A DNA stretch of 63,016 nt, taken from the NCBI GenBank assembly GCA_902489255.1, contig CABTZF010000005.1, positions 1 to 63,016 on the forward strand, written 5' to 3'. A program made the position numbers and the translations under genes. Positions 15,849 to 24,329 of the stretch are shown piece by piece. The first letter of the stretch is position 1. Every line of letters starts with the position of its first letter. This stretch comes from an uncultured Peptoniphilus sp. Lineage in GTDB: Bacteria; Bacillota; Clostridia; Tissierellales; Peptoniphilaceae. The notes below the pieces were generated by a model. The model was not told the DNA's origin. It did not search any database and worked only from the letters and a program-made list of their open reading frames with translations.

Positions 15849-17085
15849 TATTTTTAACCTCCAATAAAAGTTTATCAATACGATTTTTTGAAGTCTTTTT
15901 AACTGTAAATTTTAAATTATCTAAAATTATGATTTCATTTTTATTAGGGAAACGGTCTATTTTTTCTATGATAAAACCTCCTATTGAGTCAAATTCATTT
16001 GACTCAAGGTCAAGGCCTGTAAGCTGATTAAGCTCATCAAGATTCATAGCACCATCAACTAAATATTTATTAGGACCAAGCTTTATAATATCTTCATCTT
16101 CTTCATTGTCATACTCATCATTAATAGTACCAACAATTTTTTCAATTAAATCTTCAATTGTTATCATCCCACAAGTTCCACCATATTCGTCAGCAACAAT
16201 TGCAACAGAAATTTTATGAGCTCTCATATCGGAAAAAAGTGAAGAAATTTCCTTATATTCGTAAGTAAAGTAAGGTTTTTTAAAAAAAGATTTATTTTCA
16301 AGTAAAGTTTTATGCTTATTCATCATAAACAAATCTTTAACATTCAATATCCCGATTATATTATCGAGATTATCTTCATATACCGGCATTCTTGAAAAAT
16401 TCTCTTCGCATATTGTATTAATTATTTCAGAATATGAAGATTCTATATCTATGGCAACAATATCAGTTCGCGGTGTCATAATATCTTTGGCATAAGAATC
16501 ACGAAATTCCATAACATTTTCAATCATGAGAGATTCATTATGGTCAAGTATCCCTTCGGCCTTTCCTCTACTCATGGCATCAATGAGGTCTTCTTCAGTT
16601 ATCAAGGGTTCATTATGGCTTGAAACACCTGAAAGTTTTAAAAAACCTTGAGATATTTTAGATATAAGAAAAGATAAAGGTCTTAAAAAATTGATTGTAA
16701 AAATCATAAGTTTTGCATTTTTTGGACAAATTTTATAATAAAATTTCATCGCATAATTTCTGGGGTAAGATTCACCTAGGGTAATGATTAAAATAGTTGA
16801 GATTAATACACCAAGAATTAAACCGTAAATTTTCAGACGGTCATATAAAAATAAACTTGTAAAAATTGCACATAAAGAATTGGAAAAATAGTCAACAACA
16901 AGAGTTGTGGGATAAAGTTCATCATCTTTAGAAAGTTTTATAATTAAATCAAAATTATCAGTTTCTTCTTCTTCCATTTTTTTTAACTTTATTGAATTTA
17001 AAGTTAAAAAAGCATTTTCAATTAGAGTAAATTTATAGGAAAGATATAAAAATACAAGGGAAAGAAACAAAAATAAATATTCCAC
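15841..17085 (-). CDS. HlyC/CorC-type CBS-domain membrane protein (CNNM/PaeA-like)
   Basis: A 414-residue protein. A DUF21/CNNM transmembrane region (residues 1-130, with four hydrophobic segments) is followed by two CBS domains (about 195-320; MTPRTDIVAID, FSRMPVYEDNLDNIIGILNVKDL, AIVADEYGGTCGMITIEDLIE) and a CorC_HlyC C-terminal domain (about 335-410; FDSIGGFIIEKI). Family members take part in Mg2+ or Co2+ transport or polyamine export; the hemolysin label is historical. The start is GTG at 17085 with AAGGGAG about ten bases upstream. The 3' end overlaps the LURP-like gene by eight bases. It is separated from glmS by a strong terminator, so it needs its own promoter, which I could not fix. 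Confidence 0.88.
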   Translation of the reverse strand: MEYLFLFLSLVFLYLSYKFTLIENAFLTLNSIKLKKMEEEETDNFDLIIKLSKDDELYPTTLVVDYFSNSLCAIFTSLFLYDRLKIYGLILGVLISTILIITLGESYPRNYAMKFYYKICPKNAKLMIFTINFLRPLSFLISKISQGFLKLSGVSSHNEPLITEEDLIDAMSRGKAEGILDHNESLMIENVMEFRDSYAKDIMTPRTDIVAIDIESSYSEIINTICEENFSRMPVYEDNLDNIIGILNVKDLFMMNKHKTLLENKSFFKKPYFTYEYKEISSLFSDMRAHKISVAIVADEYGGTCGMITIEDLIEKIVGTINDEYDNEEDEDIIKLGPNKYLVDGAMNLDELNQLTGLDLESNEFDSIGGFIIEKIDRFPNKNEIIILDNLKFTVKKTSKNRIDKLLLEVKNNG

Positions 17086-17134
17086 TAAAACAACACTCCC
17101 TTAGCCAATTATAATTATTTATTGAAATTTTGTC

Positions 17135-17183
17135 AAAAAAAAGGTTCCTAAAAAGGAAAACTTATTATCAGCTTTTAGGAACC
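17135..17183 (-). terminator. Terminator of glmS
   Basis: GGTTCCTAAAA (17143-17153) pairs perfectly with TTTTAGGAACC (17173-17183); the A8 run at 17135-17142 becomes a U tract on the minus-strand transcript. Confidence 0.9.
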
Positions 17184-17207
17184 AAATTTTAAAGTATTTA
17201 TTTTTCT

Positions 17208-19028
17208 TTATTCAACAGTTACTGATTTTGCCAAGTTTCGCGGTTTATCAACATCATTTCCAAGAAGTTTGGAAACATAATAAGCAAGTACTTGCAAGGG
17301 TATTATTGCAAGAATTGTTGTTAATAAATCTTTAGTTTGTGGGATTGCCAAGAATTCTCTTGAAGAAGCCTTTAAAAGCTTGTTATTTTCAAAACCGACA
17401 GCAAAAACTTTTCCGCCTCTCGCCATTAATTCTTCATTATTTGATGAAGTCTTTTCCATTGTATGGCTTTGAGTTGCAATTGACAGTATGGGAGTTCCCT
17501 CTTCAATTAGGGCTAAAGGACCATGTTTTAGTTCCCCTGCTTGGAAAGCCTCTGCATGGATATAGGATATTTCCTTTAACTTCAAAGCCCCTTCCTTGGC
17601 AGTTACAAAGTCAAGGCCACGACCTGTGAAGAAAACTGATTTTGAATTCTTTATTGAATCAGCTATATTTTTATATTCATCTTCATTTTTTAAAATTATA
17701 TCAATTTTATCCGGCAGTTTTTTCATTTCATCTAAATAAGATTTTAAATCTTCACTAGTAATCTTTTCCAACTTATCCGCCATATCAAGAGCTAATAAGA
17801 AACCTGCTATTAATTGGGCAGTATAGGCTTTAGTTGAAGCAACAGAAATTTCAGGGCCGCAGTAACAATATATAACCCTGTCAGTAATCCTTGAAATTGT
17901 TGAACCCAAGACATTTGTTATTGCAAGAGTAGTGGCACCTAAGGTCTTTGCCTTATTGATTGCGGAAATTGTGTCGGCAGTTTCTCCGGATTGGGAAACT
18001 ACAATTACAAGAGACTCTTCATCAACAAAATAATTTTCATACTTAAATTCAGACGCTACTTCTGCTATCACAGGAATTTTAACCAATTTTTCTATTGCAT
18101 ATTTAATTGCCATGCAAGCATGGAAGGCTGTGCCGCAAGCAACAGCATAAATTTTTTTAAACTTTTTCAATTCTTCAGAAGAAAAATTACCATTTTCTAA
18201 ATTTATTTTATTATCTTTAATTCTTACAGACAAAACATCTCTTAAAACTTTTGGCTGCTCATGAATTTCCTTCAACAAAAAGTGAGGATATCCTTCCTTA
18301 GAAGCAGCATCCATTGTCATATCAACTTCTGTAATTTTTCTTTCTACTTCTCTGCCATTATTGTATATTTTATATTCATTACCTTTAATATCAATCAAAT
18401 CTCCGTCTTGGAAAAATATTAGCTTATTTGTATAAGGAATAATTGAAATTATGTCGCTGGCAAGAATTATGCCCGAGTCAAAAACACCGCCAACAAGGGG
18501 AGAGGATTTTTTAACTCCTATTAGCCTATTCGGCTCATTAGAATCAATAATAGCAAAGGAATAAGCCCCTCTAATTACTTCTAGAGATTTTTTTACAGCT
18601 TCAAGTAAATTACCATCATAAAAATTTTGAATTAACATCGGAACAACCTCAGTATCAGTTTGAGATTTAAAACTGAAACCTTTTTCTTGTAAATCTTTTT
18701 TAATTTCCAAATAGTTTTCTATAATACCGTTATGGACCAAAGAAATTGTTCCATCCATTGAATTATGAGGGTGGGCATTAATTTCATTTGGAACTCCGTG
18801 AGTTGCCCAACGCACATGACCTATCCCTAAATTTGCACTAATGGGATTTTGACTAATGGCATCTTTTAGATTAGAAATTCTTCCCTGCCTTTTAATTGTA
18901 TTAATTTTGTTATTTTTCAGTAAAGAAAGGCCGGCTGAATCATAACCTCTATATTCAAGGCAAGATAAGCCCTTTAAAATTACATCAGTTGCGTTCAAAC
19001 TCCCGATGTAGCCTACTATTCCACACAT
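17208..19028 (-). CDS. glmS: Glutamine-fructose-6-phosphate aminotransferase
   Basis: A 606-residue enzyme making glucosamine-6-phosphate, the first committed step toward UDP-GlcNAc and peptidoglycan. Cys2 is the glutaminase nucleophile (MCGIVGYIG), followed by RGYDSAG and GHVRWATHG of the Ntn glutaminase domain (1-240). Two SIS isomerase domains follow (CGTAFHA, VSQSGETADT, STKAYTAQ, GELKHGPLALI), ending in the conserved PRNLAKSVTVE. Length is canonical. The gene sits behind a glmS ribozyme (19105-19190), so its mRNA should be self-cleaved and destroyed when glucosamine-6-phosphate accumulates. GGAGG is present before the ATG. Confidence 0.97.
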   Translation of the reverse strand: MCGIVGYIGSLNATDVILKGLSCLEYRGYDSAGLSLLKNNKINTIKRQGRISNLKDAISQNPISANLGIGHVRWATHGVPNEINAHPHNSMDGTISLVHNGIIENYLEIKKDLQEKGFSFKSQTDTEVVPMLIQNFYDGNLLEAVKKSLEVIRGAYSFAIIDSNEPNRLIGVKKSSPLVGGVFDSGIILASDIISIIPYTNKLIFFQDGDLIDIKGNEYKIYNNGREVERKITEVDMTMDAASKEGYPHFLLKEIHEQPKVLRDVLSVRIKDNKINLENGNFSSEELKKFKKIYAVACGTAFHACMAIKYAIEKLVKIPVIAEVASEFKYENYFVDEESLVIVVSQSGETADTISAINKAKTLGATTLAITNVLGSTISRITDRVIYCYCGPEISVASTKAYTAQLIAGFLLALDMADKLEKITSEDLKSYLDEMKKLPDKIDIILKNEDEYKNIADSIKNSKSVFFTGRGLDFVTAKEGALKLKEISYIHAEAFQAGELKHGPLALIEEGTPILSIATQSHTMEKTSSNNEELMARGGKVFAVGFENNKLLKASSREFLAIPQTKDLLTTILAIIPLQVLAYYVSKLLGNDVDKPRNLAKSVTVE

Positions 19029-19104
19029 ATTAAAAAAACCTCCAATAAATTATTAGGGATTCACTATATTTAATTTGTTATAAGATTGCTCTTATTTTTT
19101 TTAA

Positions 19105-19190
19105 ATATTCAGGTTGTGATACCTATGGAGCATCCGCCGATAATCTCGATAGCCCCATTCCTCGTCAGCCACATGGGCTCAGGCGCTAAA
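19105..19190 (-). ncRNA. glmS ribozyme (glucosamine-6-phosphate-activated)
   Basis: Read on the minus strand, the leader contains AGCGCC at the cleavage site (cut expected between 19187 and 19186), GGCTGACGAGG, GGGGCTATCGAGA, TCGGCGGATGCTCC and a final AGGT-loop-ACCT hairpin (19111-19124). These match the conserved core of the glmS ribozyme in the right order, and the RNA lies directly upstream of glmS. Cleavage is ligand dependent and leads to mRNA decay in known Firmicutes examples. Confidence 0.95.
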
Positions 19191-19209
19191 TTCTTTTATC
19201 CCTGGTAAA

Positions 19210-19238
19210 ATTTTAACATATTGAGGGTAAAGTGTAAA
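19210..19238 (-). promoter_or_regulatory. Promoter of the glmS ribozyme-glmS transcript
   Basis: On the minus strand TTTACA (19238-19233) and TAAAAT (19215-19210) are 17 bases apart. The predicted start is about 15 bases before the ribozyme cleavage site. Confidence 0.65.
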
Positions 19239-19244
19239 CTTTCG

Positions 19245-19253
19245 TGCTAAAAT
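19245..19253 (+). promoter_or_regulatory. Extended -10 element of the thioesterase gene
   Basis: TG-c-TAAAAT (19245-19253) lies 18 bases before the ATG on the plus strand and is divergent from the glmS promoter. No clear -35 box. Confidence 0.4.
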
Positions 19254-19271
19254 ATATAAAAAGGAGGATTA

Positions 19272-19961
19272 ATGGAAAAATATAGTAAAAAATTTAAAAC
19301 AGACGGTCAAGATTCTCCAGAAAAAATATTGGATATGTTTATGCAAACCGCTAAAGAAGAATCCGATGCAAAAGAAGAAGTACAAAAATTTTTCAAAAAA
19401 AATAATTTGGCTTGGATGATATATAAGTGGAAAGTTGATTTTTTAAAAGAAATTAATACGGGCGAATGTATAGTAAGGACATGGCCTTCATATTTTGATA
19501 AGATATCAATATATAGAGAATTTACGATAACTGAAAATTATAATTTAATAGCTAAGGCAACATCTGTTTTTGTAATAGTTGATATGGAAAAGAGAAAGTT
19601 AATAGAACTTCCTAATATTGTTAAAGAAAACTATCACTTAATAAATGAAAGAAATTTTATAAAAATACCAAGGATAGTTACTAAGGGACAAGGTTTTAAT
19701 GAAGTGGATTTTGAAGTAATAAAAGATCAAATAGATTCAAATAATCATGTTCATAACACTTATTATTTATCTTGGATTATGGAAGCTCTACCGTTAAATT
19801 TTAAAAATAAATTCTTAAAAACTTTCAGTATTACATATATGAAAGAAATACTTTATTCAGACCATGTTAAAATAAAACCTTTTGTTGAAGGTGAAAATGT
19901 TTCATTTTTAATTAAAACGAATAATATTAATGCAAAATGCATGTGTACTTTTTGTGATTGA
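19272..19961 (+). CDS. Acyl-ACP thioesterase (FatA-like double hotdog)
   Basis: A 229-residue cytosolic protein that should release fatty acids from acyl-ACP. The first hotdog carries NNLAWMIYKWKVDF and IVRTWPSYFDKISIYREF (about 45-100), and the second hotdog carries the catalytic-type DQIDSNNHVHNTYYLSW (about 156-172, with the Asn/His pair) and a C-terminal beta sheet. It matches bacterial acyl-ACP thioesterases of about 230-250 residues; the C-terminus is slightly short. AAGGAGG precedes the ATG. Possible roles are control of phospholipid acyl supply or fatty-acid production; the context gives no more. Confidence 0.86.
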   Translation: MEKYSKKFKTDGQDSPEKILDMFMQTAKEESDAKEEVQKFFKKNNLAWMIYKWKVDFLKEINTGECIVRTWPSYFDKISIYREFTITENYNLIAKATSVFVIVDMEKRKLIELPNIVKENYHLINERNFIKIPRIVTKGQGFNEVDFEVIKDQIDSNNHVHNTYYLSWIMEALPLNFKNKFLKTFSITYMKEILYSDHVKIKPFVEGENVSFLIKTNNINAKCMCTFCD

Positions 19962-20008
19962 AAAGTGGGTCTTGCTTTGTTATTATAAAAGAAGAAAAAG
20001 GAGGACTT

Positions 20009-20758
20009 ATGGATAAAGATAAAATACTTGCCAAAGTGAATGGAAAAGATATTACCGGGGAAGATTATAATATTTTTATTAATTCATTAAACCTTGATCT
20101 GAGAAAACATTTATTAAATACAGAAAAAAATGAAGAAGTAATTGATGAACTCATTCATCAAGAACTTATCTATCAAGATGCAAAAGATAAAGGCCTAGAT
20201 AAAGAAGAAGATTTCCAAAAAGTCCTGGAAAAGGCAAAAAAAAGTTTGCTCTTAAATTATTATTTAGGAAAGATGCTTTCAGATATTGCAATAACAGATA
20301 AAGAAATTGAAGATTTTTATAAGCTTCATAAAGATCATTTCAACACTCCGCCAACTGTAAGAGCCAGCCATATATTAGTTGAAGATTTAGAAAAAGCCCA
20401 AGAAATTTATAATAAAATAGCTAATGGAGCTGATTTTTCTTTAGAGGCAAAGGAAAACTCCACCTGTCCTTCAAAGAATAAGGGTGGAGATTTGGGAAAT
20501 TTTTCAAGGGGACAAATGGTCAAAGAATTTGAAGATGCTGCTTTCAGTATGAATGTTGGTGATATTTCAAAACCGATAAAGACAGAATTCGGTTATCATA
20601 TAATTAAACTCACAGGCAAAAATCCTTCTAAAGAAGTGAGCTTAGAAGATGCAAAAGACCATATAATAAAAGACATAAGAAGACAGAAAGAACAAGATAT
20701 TTATAGGGATAAAATTAATTTATTGAAAGCTAAATATGATATTAAGTATATAGATTAG
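20009..20758 (+). CDS. Cytoplasmic parvulin-type peptidyl-prolyl isomerase
   Basis: A 249-residue PpiC/PrsA-like protein without signal peptide, so probably cytosolic. A SurA-N-like helical chaperone region (1-110) is followed by the parvulin domain (about 112-215: VRASHILVEDL, GADFSLEAKENSTCPSKNKGGDLG, FGYHIIKL). I chose ATG 20009, which has GGAGG seven bases upstream, over an upstream codon at 19958 that overlaps the thioesterase stop. It is followed after eight bases by the RelA/SpoT-like gene. Confidence 0.88.
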   Translation: MDKDKILAKVNGKDITGEDYNIFINSLNLDLRKHLLNTEKNEEVIDELIHQELIYQDAKDKGLDKEEDFQKVLEKAKKSLLLNYYLGKMLSDIAITDKEIEDFYKLHKDHFNTPPTVRASHILVEDLEKAQEIYNKIANGADFSLEAKENSTCPSKNKGGDLGNFSRGQMVKEFEDAAFSMNVGDISKPIKTEFGYHIIKLTGKNPSKEVSLEDAKDHIIKDIRRQKEQDIYRDKINLLKAKYDIKYID

Positions 20759-20766
20759 GAGGTAGT

Positions 20767-22098
20767 ATGAAACTGGAGCTCTTTAAATACATTGAAGATG
20801 TATTGGACTTATTTGAGTATCATAGGCAAGAGCTTGTGAGCGTAAATAAAGAGTTAAAAAATTATTTTAATGATGTTTTAAAAGATGATGAAAGAGCTTT
20901 AAATTTATCTACAAGAATCAAAACTCCTGATTCACTAAGGGAAAAGTTAATTAGAAGAAATTACTATATCAAATATCCTAAACCGTCAGAAGGATTTAAA
21001 AAAGTGCCGGATTTAATTGGTTTAAGGATTGAATGTAGATTTATTAAAGATGAAGAAGAAATTTATAAAAAAATAATAGATGGTTTCAGAATATATTGCG
21101 GGAATGGATATTATACATCCCATAATAATAAAAACCTCAGTCTTAATTTAAAAGATGAGCAACCGCAAATTTTAAATAACGGTTTTAAAATATATAAGTT
21201 GGACGGGATTTATAAGACACCGACAAGCGAATATTCCTTTGAACTACAAATAAAATCCCTTGTTAATTTATTTTGGGGAGAAATAGACCATAAAATTTTA
21301 TATAAAAACTATAATTATATGATTATTGAAGACTTTTTCAGGGACATAATGAATTCAATAATAGATAATCTTTTTATGGTTGATAAGCAGCTTATGATTT
21401 TATATGATCATGTCAGCAACTCAGATGCCTCAGCCAAAGAGCCTGCAGAAAAGCAATTAAAAATTTTACTTTCAAAAATAATCCATGATGTATTTATTAA
21501 TAAAATTTATGGAGAGCTTGGTTTTGTTTTTAATATAAAAATATCTACAGATGTTATTGTTGATTTTATCTTTATGAAATTAAAGAAAAATAAGGATAAT
21601 TCCTATGGTGAGGACTTCATCTCCCTAATAAACAGGATAAATGAAATTGCTAAGATGGATATGAATTTGGAAGAATATATAAATATTGACAAGAAACCTA
21701 AATTTTATGATTCTTTCACAAGAGATGTAGGAAATCTAATTTTAGAAAGTTTAAATAAAGATTTTGAATGGAATATCTTCTTCAAAATCCTTACATCAAT
21801 AGATGATGAATCAGATAATGAAATATTTGAAGATTTTATACATTTTGTCAGATACCAATATACCTTGTTAATTTTGGAGATTTTCGAAAAATACAAGTTT
21901 AATAAGGGTGAAGAAGCGGCACTGGAGAGTTTTATTTTAAATTTAGTTATTGATAATTTTAAAGGTTATACCACTTTAGAATTTTTAATGGTAAAATCAT
22001 TAAATAAGATAAATTGCATAATAGATAAACTTAAACTTGCAAATATAAATTCATCAGAAGATATAAAAGAATTATTTAAAAAAGAATATAAATTTTAG
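20767..22098 (+). CDS. RelA/SpoT-domain protein with altered synthetase motif
   Basis: A 443-residue protein. The (p)ppGpp synthetase fold is visible at residues 45-185: STRIKTPDSLREK (48-60), PDLIGLRIECRF (81-92), FELQIKS (158-164) and FWGEIDHKILYK (169-180). The catalytic strand that normally reads NGYRSLH reads NGFKIYK (138-144), so the guanine-stacking Tyr is Phe and the conserved His is Lys. The C-terminal 250 residues are helical and lack the TGS/ACT domains of long RelA; no HD hydrolase domain is present. It could be a diverged small alarmone synthetase, a related pyrophosphokinase or an inactive sensor. GGAGG precedes the ATG. Confidence 0.78.
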   Translation: MKLELFKYIEDVLDLFEYHRQELVSVNKELKNYFNDVLKDDERALNLSTRIKTPDSLREKLIRRNYYIKYPKPSEGFKKVPDLIGLRIECRFIKDEEEIYKKIIDGFRIYCGNGYYTSHNNKNLSLNLKDEQPQILNNGFKIYKLDGIYKTPTSEYSFELQIKSLVNLFWGEIDHKILYKNYNYMIIEDFFRDIMNSIIDNLFMVDKQLMILYDHVSNSDASAKEPAEKQLKILLSKIIHDVFINKIYGELGFVFNIKISTDVIVDFIFMKLKKNKDNSYGEDFISLINRINEIAKMDMNLEEYINIDKKPKFYDSFTRDVGNLILESLNKDFEWNIFFKILTSIDDESDNEIFEDFIHFVRYQYTLLILEIFEKYKFNKGEEAALESFILNLVIDNFKGYTTLEFLMVKSLNKINCIIDKLKLANINSSEDIKELFKKEYKF

Positions 22099-22147
22099 AA
22101 AATAAAATTAAGATAAATAAATTAAATAAATATTAAAGGAGGAAAAT

Positions 22148-22471
22148 ATGACAGATAATGAAAAAAAATGTGAATGTGGCTGTTCACACGATAAAGTGTA
22201 TGAAGAAGGTTATGATACAATCACTTTAACACTTGATGATGACAAAGAAGTAGTATATATTATTTTAGGAATTTTTGAATGTGACGACAAAGAATATATT
22301 GCCCTTTTACCTGAAGATAAGGAAGAGGGAGAAGATGTTTTCATATTCGGATACACAGAAACAGGTGAAGATGAAGTTGAACTTGAAGAAATAGATGATG
22401 AAGATGAATTTAACAGAGTTTCTGAAAAGTTTGACGAACTATTTATGGAAGAAGATGATTTTGATGAATAA
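22148..22471 (+). CDS. DUF1292 family protein
   Basis: A 107-residue, strongly acidic protein. A Cys/His-rich N-terminus (ECGCSHDK, about 8-15) precedes the DUF1292 beta-sheet core (ITLTLDDDKEVVYIILGIFE, IALLPEDKEEGEDVFIFGY, then an acidic helix with FNRVSEKFDELF). The family is widespread in Firmicutes, often near yrrL/mltG genes, and its function is unknown. AAAGGAGG stands before the ATG. The C-terminus overlaps the bcp start by eight bases. Confidence 0.88.
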   Translation: MTDNEKKCECGCSHDKVYEEGYDTITLTLDDDKEVVYIILGIFECDDKEYIALLPEDKEEGEDVFIFGYTETGEDEVELEEIDDEDEFNRVSEKFDELFMEEDDFDE

Positions 22472-22910
22472 TTTTTCTTTAGAATCATGTGACGGAAAGG
22501 TTAAAAATTTAGAAGATTATAAAGGTAAAACTTTGGTATTATACTTTTATCCTAAAGACAGCACAAAGGGCTGTACAATAGAAGCTATGGAATTTTCAGA
22601 CCTGAAAGAAGATTTTGACAAACTGGGAGCTGTTGTTGTAGGAATTAGTAAAGATAAAATCAGCTCACACAAAAAATTTATAGAAAAAGATAATTTAAAG
22701 GTTGAATTACTATCAGATCCCGAAAGAAAGGTGGCTGAAGACTTTAAAGTTTTAAAGGCCGGAAAAATGTGTGGAAAAGATGTAATTAAGACAATAAGAT
22801 CAACATTTATTTTCAATAAAGAAGGAAAACTTGTAAAAGAATTTAGGGACGTTAAGCCTGAGGGCCATGCAATGGATGTTCTTAATTATTTAAAGGAAAA
22901 TGATCTATAG
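22464..22910 (+). CDS. bcp: Bcp-type peroxiredoxin
   Basis: A thiol peroxidase of 148 residues when started at ATG 22464, which gives the usual N-terminus (NNFSLESCDGKVKNLEDYKGK). The peroxidatic Cys is in DSTKGCTIEA; the common TPGCT is KGCT here. The resolving Cys five residues later in classical Bcp (EACG) is Met (EAMEF), so this is either a 1-Cys type or uses the Cys in KMCGKD. Longer starts at 22395 and 22455 have no better Shine-Dalgarno. It overlaps DUF1292 and the following radical SAM gene, so the three are coupled. Confidence 0.88.
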   Translation: MNNFSLESCDGKVKNLEDYKGKTLVLYFYPKDSTKGCTIEAMEFSDLKEDFDKLGAVVVGISKDKISSHKKFIEKDNLKVELLSDPERKVAEDFKVLKAGKMCGKDVIKTIRSTFIFNKEGKLVKEFRDVKPEGHAMDVLNYLKENDL

Positions 22911-23799
22911 GACTTATTCAGACTTTCTAAAAGAAAAATATGGAGAAAAGGTTTATAAATTACCTATTAAACTTAATTTAACTTGTCCAAACAGAGATGG
23001 AACTTGCGGATATGGGGGTTGTATCTTTTGCGGAGAAGAGGGCGGATCTTTTGAAAACAATATAGGGTCAATAGCTGACCAGATAAAGCAGGAAAAAGAT
23101 CTAATCTTAAAAAAATACAAGGCAAAAAAATATATAGCTTATTTCCAAAATTTCACCAATACCTATATGGATATTGACAGCTTTAAAAAAGTCATAAGAC
23201 AATCTCTCGTTAAAGATGTTATTGGTGTTAGTATTTCTACAAGACCCGATTGCCTATATGAGAGTCATCTAAAGTTTTTAAGTGAAATTAATAAAGACTA
23301 TATGGTCACCTTAGAACTTGGTCTTCAAACAGTAAATTATCATACATTAAAAAAAATAAACAGGGGTCATGGATTGGCAGAGTTTATAGATGGAGTTTTA
23401 AGAGCAAAAAAATATGGATTAAGGCTTTGTGCCCATATAATAATTGGTCTTCCCTGGGATGATGATTTAGATATATGCGAAGGAGCAAATATTTTATCTG
23501 CATTAAATATAGATGAGGTAAAAATTCATGCCCTATATATTATTAAAAATACAATTATGGGTAAGCTATATGAAAATGGACAAATAAAACCTATAAGCCT
23601 GGATGATTATAAAAGGAAAGTTATACTCTTTTTAAGAAATCTAAAAAGTGATATAATTGTAGAAAGAATTATCGGCAGGGCACCTGAAGAAAATTCCTTA
23701 TTTTGTAATTGGAACAGGTCTGCTTGGAAAATCCGTGACGATATTATTAGAGAAATGAAAGAAAATAATTATTCCCAAGGGGATATGAGGAGGATTTAA
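22900..23799 (+). CDS. Radical SAM protein, YtqA / TIGR01212-like
   Basis: A 299-residue radical SAM protein. The cluster-binding segment CPNRDGTCGYGGCIFC (residues 25-40) has the spaced cysteines typical of the YhcC/YtqA group rather than plain CxxxCxxC. GVSISTRPDCL, LELGLQTVNYHTLKKINRGH and the HIIIGLPWDD segment are also typical of that family. The substrate is unresolved; relatives are discussed as tRNA- or sulfur-modifying enzymes. AAAGGAA precedes the ATG, which overlaps bcp by 11 bases. Confidence 0.87.
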   Translation: MIYRTYSDFLKEKYGEKVYKLPIKLNLTCPNRDGTCGYGGCIFCGEEGGSFENNIGSIADQIKQEKDLILKKYKAKKYIAYFQNFTNTYMDIDSFKKVIRQSLVKDVIGVSISTRPDCLYESHLKFLSEINKDYMVTLELGLQTVNYHTLKKINRGHGLAEFIDGVLRAKKYGLRLCAHIIIGLPWDDDLDICEGANILSALNIDEVKIHALYIIKNTIMGKLYENGQIKPISLDDYKRKVILFLRNLKSDIIVERIIGRAPEENSLFCNWNRSAWKIRDDIIREMKENNYSQGDMRRI

Positions 23800-23803
23800 T
23801 AAA

Positions 23804-24229
23804 ATGATTAAGTATATTTTAGGAGCCAAGGGCTCAGGAAAAACAAGATGGTTAATTGAAAATGCAAACGAAGATATGAAAAAGGACGATTCAAACATCG
23901 CTTTTGTTGAAGTTGATGACGACCATATCTTTAGCCTTGACTACAATGTAAGACTAATAAACGCAACAGATTATAGGCTTAACAATGTTGAATCCTTTTA
24001 TGGATTTATTTGTGGACTTATGGCCATGGACTATGACCTTCACAAAATTTATATAGACGGAATTTATAAAGTTTTAAAGTTAAACATTGAAGATTTAGAA
24101 TATATACTTTCAAAACTTTCAAGGATACCTGATATTGATCAAAAGGAAATCTATATAAACGTAGACTATTCAATGGAAGATATGACAGAACTTTTGGCGA
24201 AAAACGCATATGAAGTAAAGGCTTTATAG
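23804..24229 (+). CDS. Small P-loop ATPase-like protein
   Basis: A 141-residue protein opening with a Walker A loop ILGAKGSGKTRW (5-16), then a short alpha/beta fold with a Walker-B-like IYIDGIYK (about 84-91). Similar short Clostridia proteins are often annotated as PilT-like, but it lacks PilT motifs and I assign no function. It lies five bases after the radical SAM gene with GGAGG upstream, and is followed eight bases on by a 27-residue membrane peptide gene. Confidence 0.68.
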   Translation: MIKYILGAKGSGKTRWLIENANEDMKKDDSNIAFVEVDDDHIFSLDYNVRLINATDYRLNNVESFYGFICGLMAMDYDLHKIYIDGIYKVLKLNIEDLEYILSKLSRIPDIDQKEIYINVDYSMEDMTELLAKNAYEVKAL

Positions 24230-24237
24230 GTGAAAAA

Positions 24238-24321
24238 TTGAACACTAAACTTGTTACAAGAATAATAGTTGCAATACTTGTTCTTTCAATGTTAATTCCA
24301 ATGTTATTTTCATTTAGATAG
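24238..24321 (+). CDS. 27-residue single-pass membrane peptide
   Basis: An ORF of 28 codons beginning with TTG at 24238, with AGGTG at 24228-24232 five bases upstream, and ending in TAG. It encodes a basic start (NTKLVTR) followed by an uninterrupted hydrophobic helix (IIVAILVLSMLIPMLFSF) and a final Arg. Firmicutes often carry such tiny membrane proteins (for example Prli42-like) and they are commonly missed. The good ribosome site, tight spacing and clean hydrophobic profile support a real gene; function unknown. Confidence 0.62.
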   Translation: MNTKLVTRIIVAILVLSMLIPMLFSFR

Positions 24322-24329
24322 GATTTAAA

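Noticed and set aside
22210..22488. Minus-strand 92-codon open frame rich in Ser
   Set aside because: It is the mirror of the Glu/Asp-rich DUF1292 gene (GAA/GAT codons read as TTC/ATC and shifted to TCT/TCA) and has no ribosome site.
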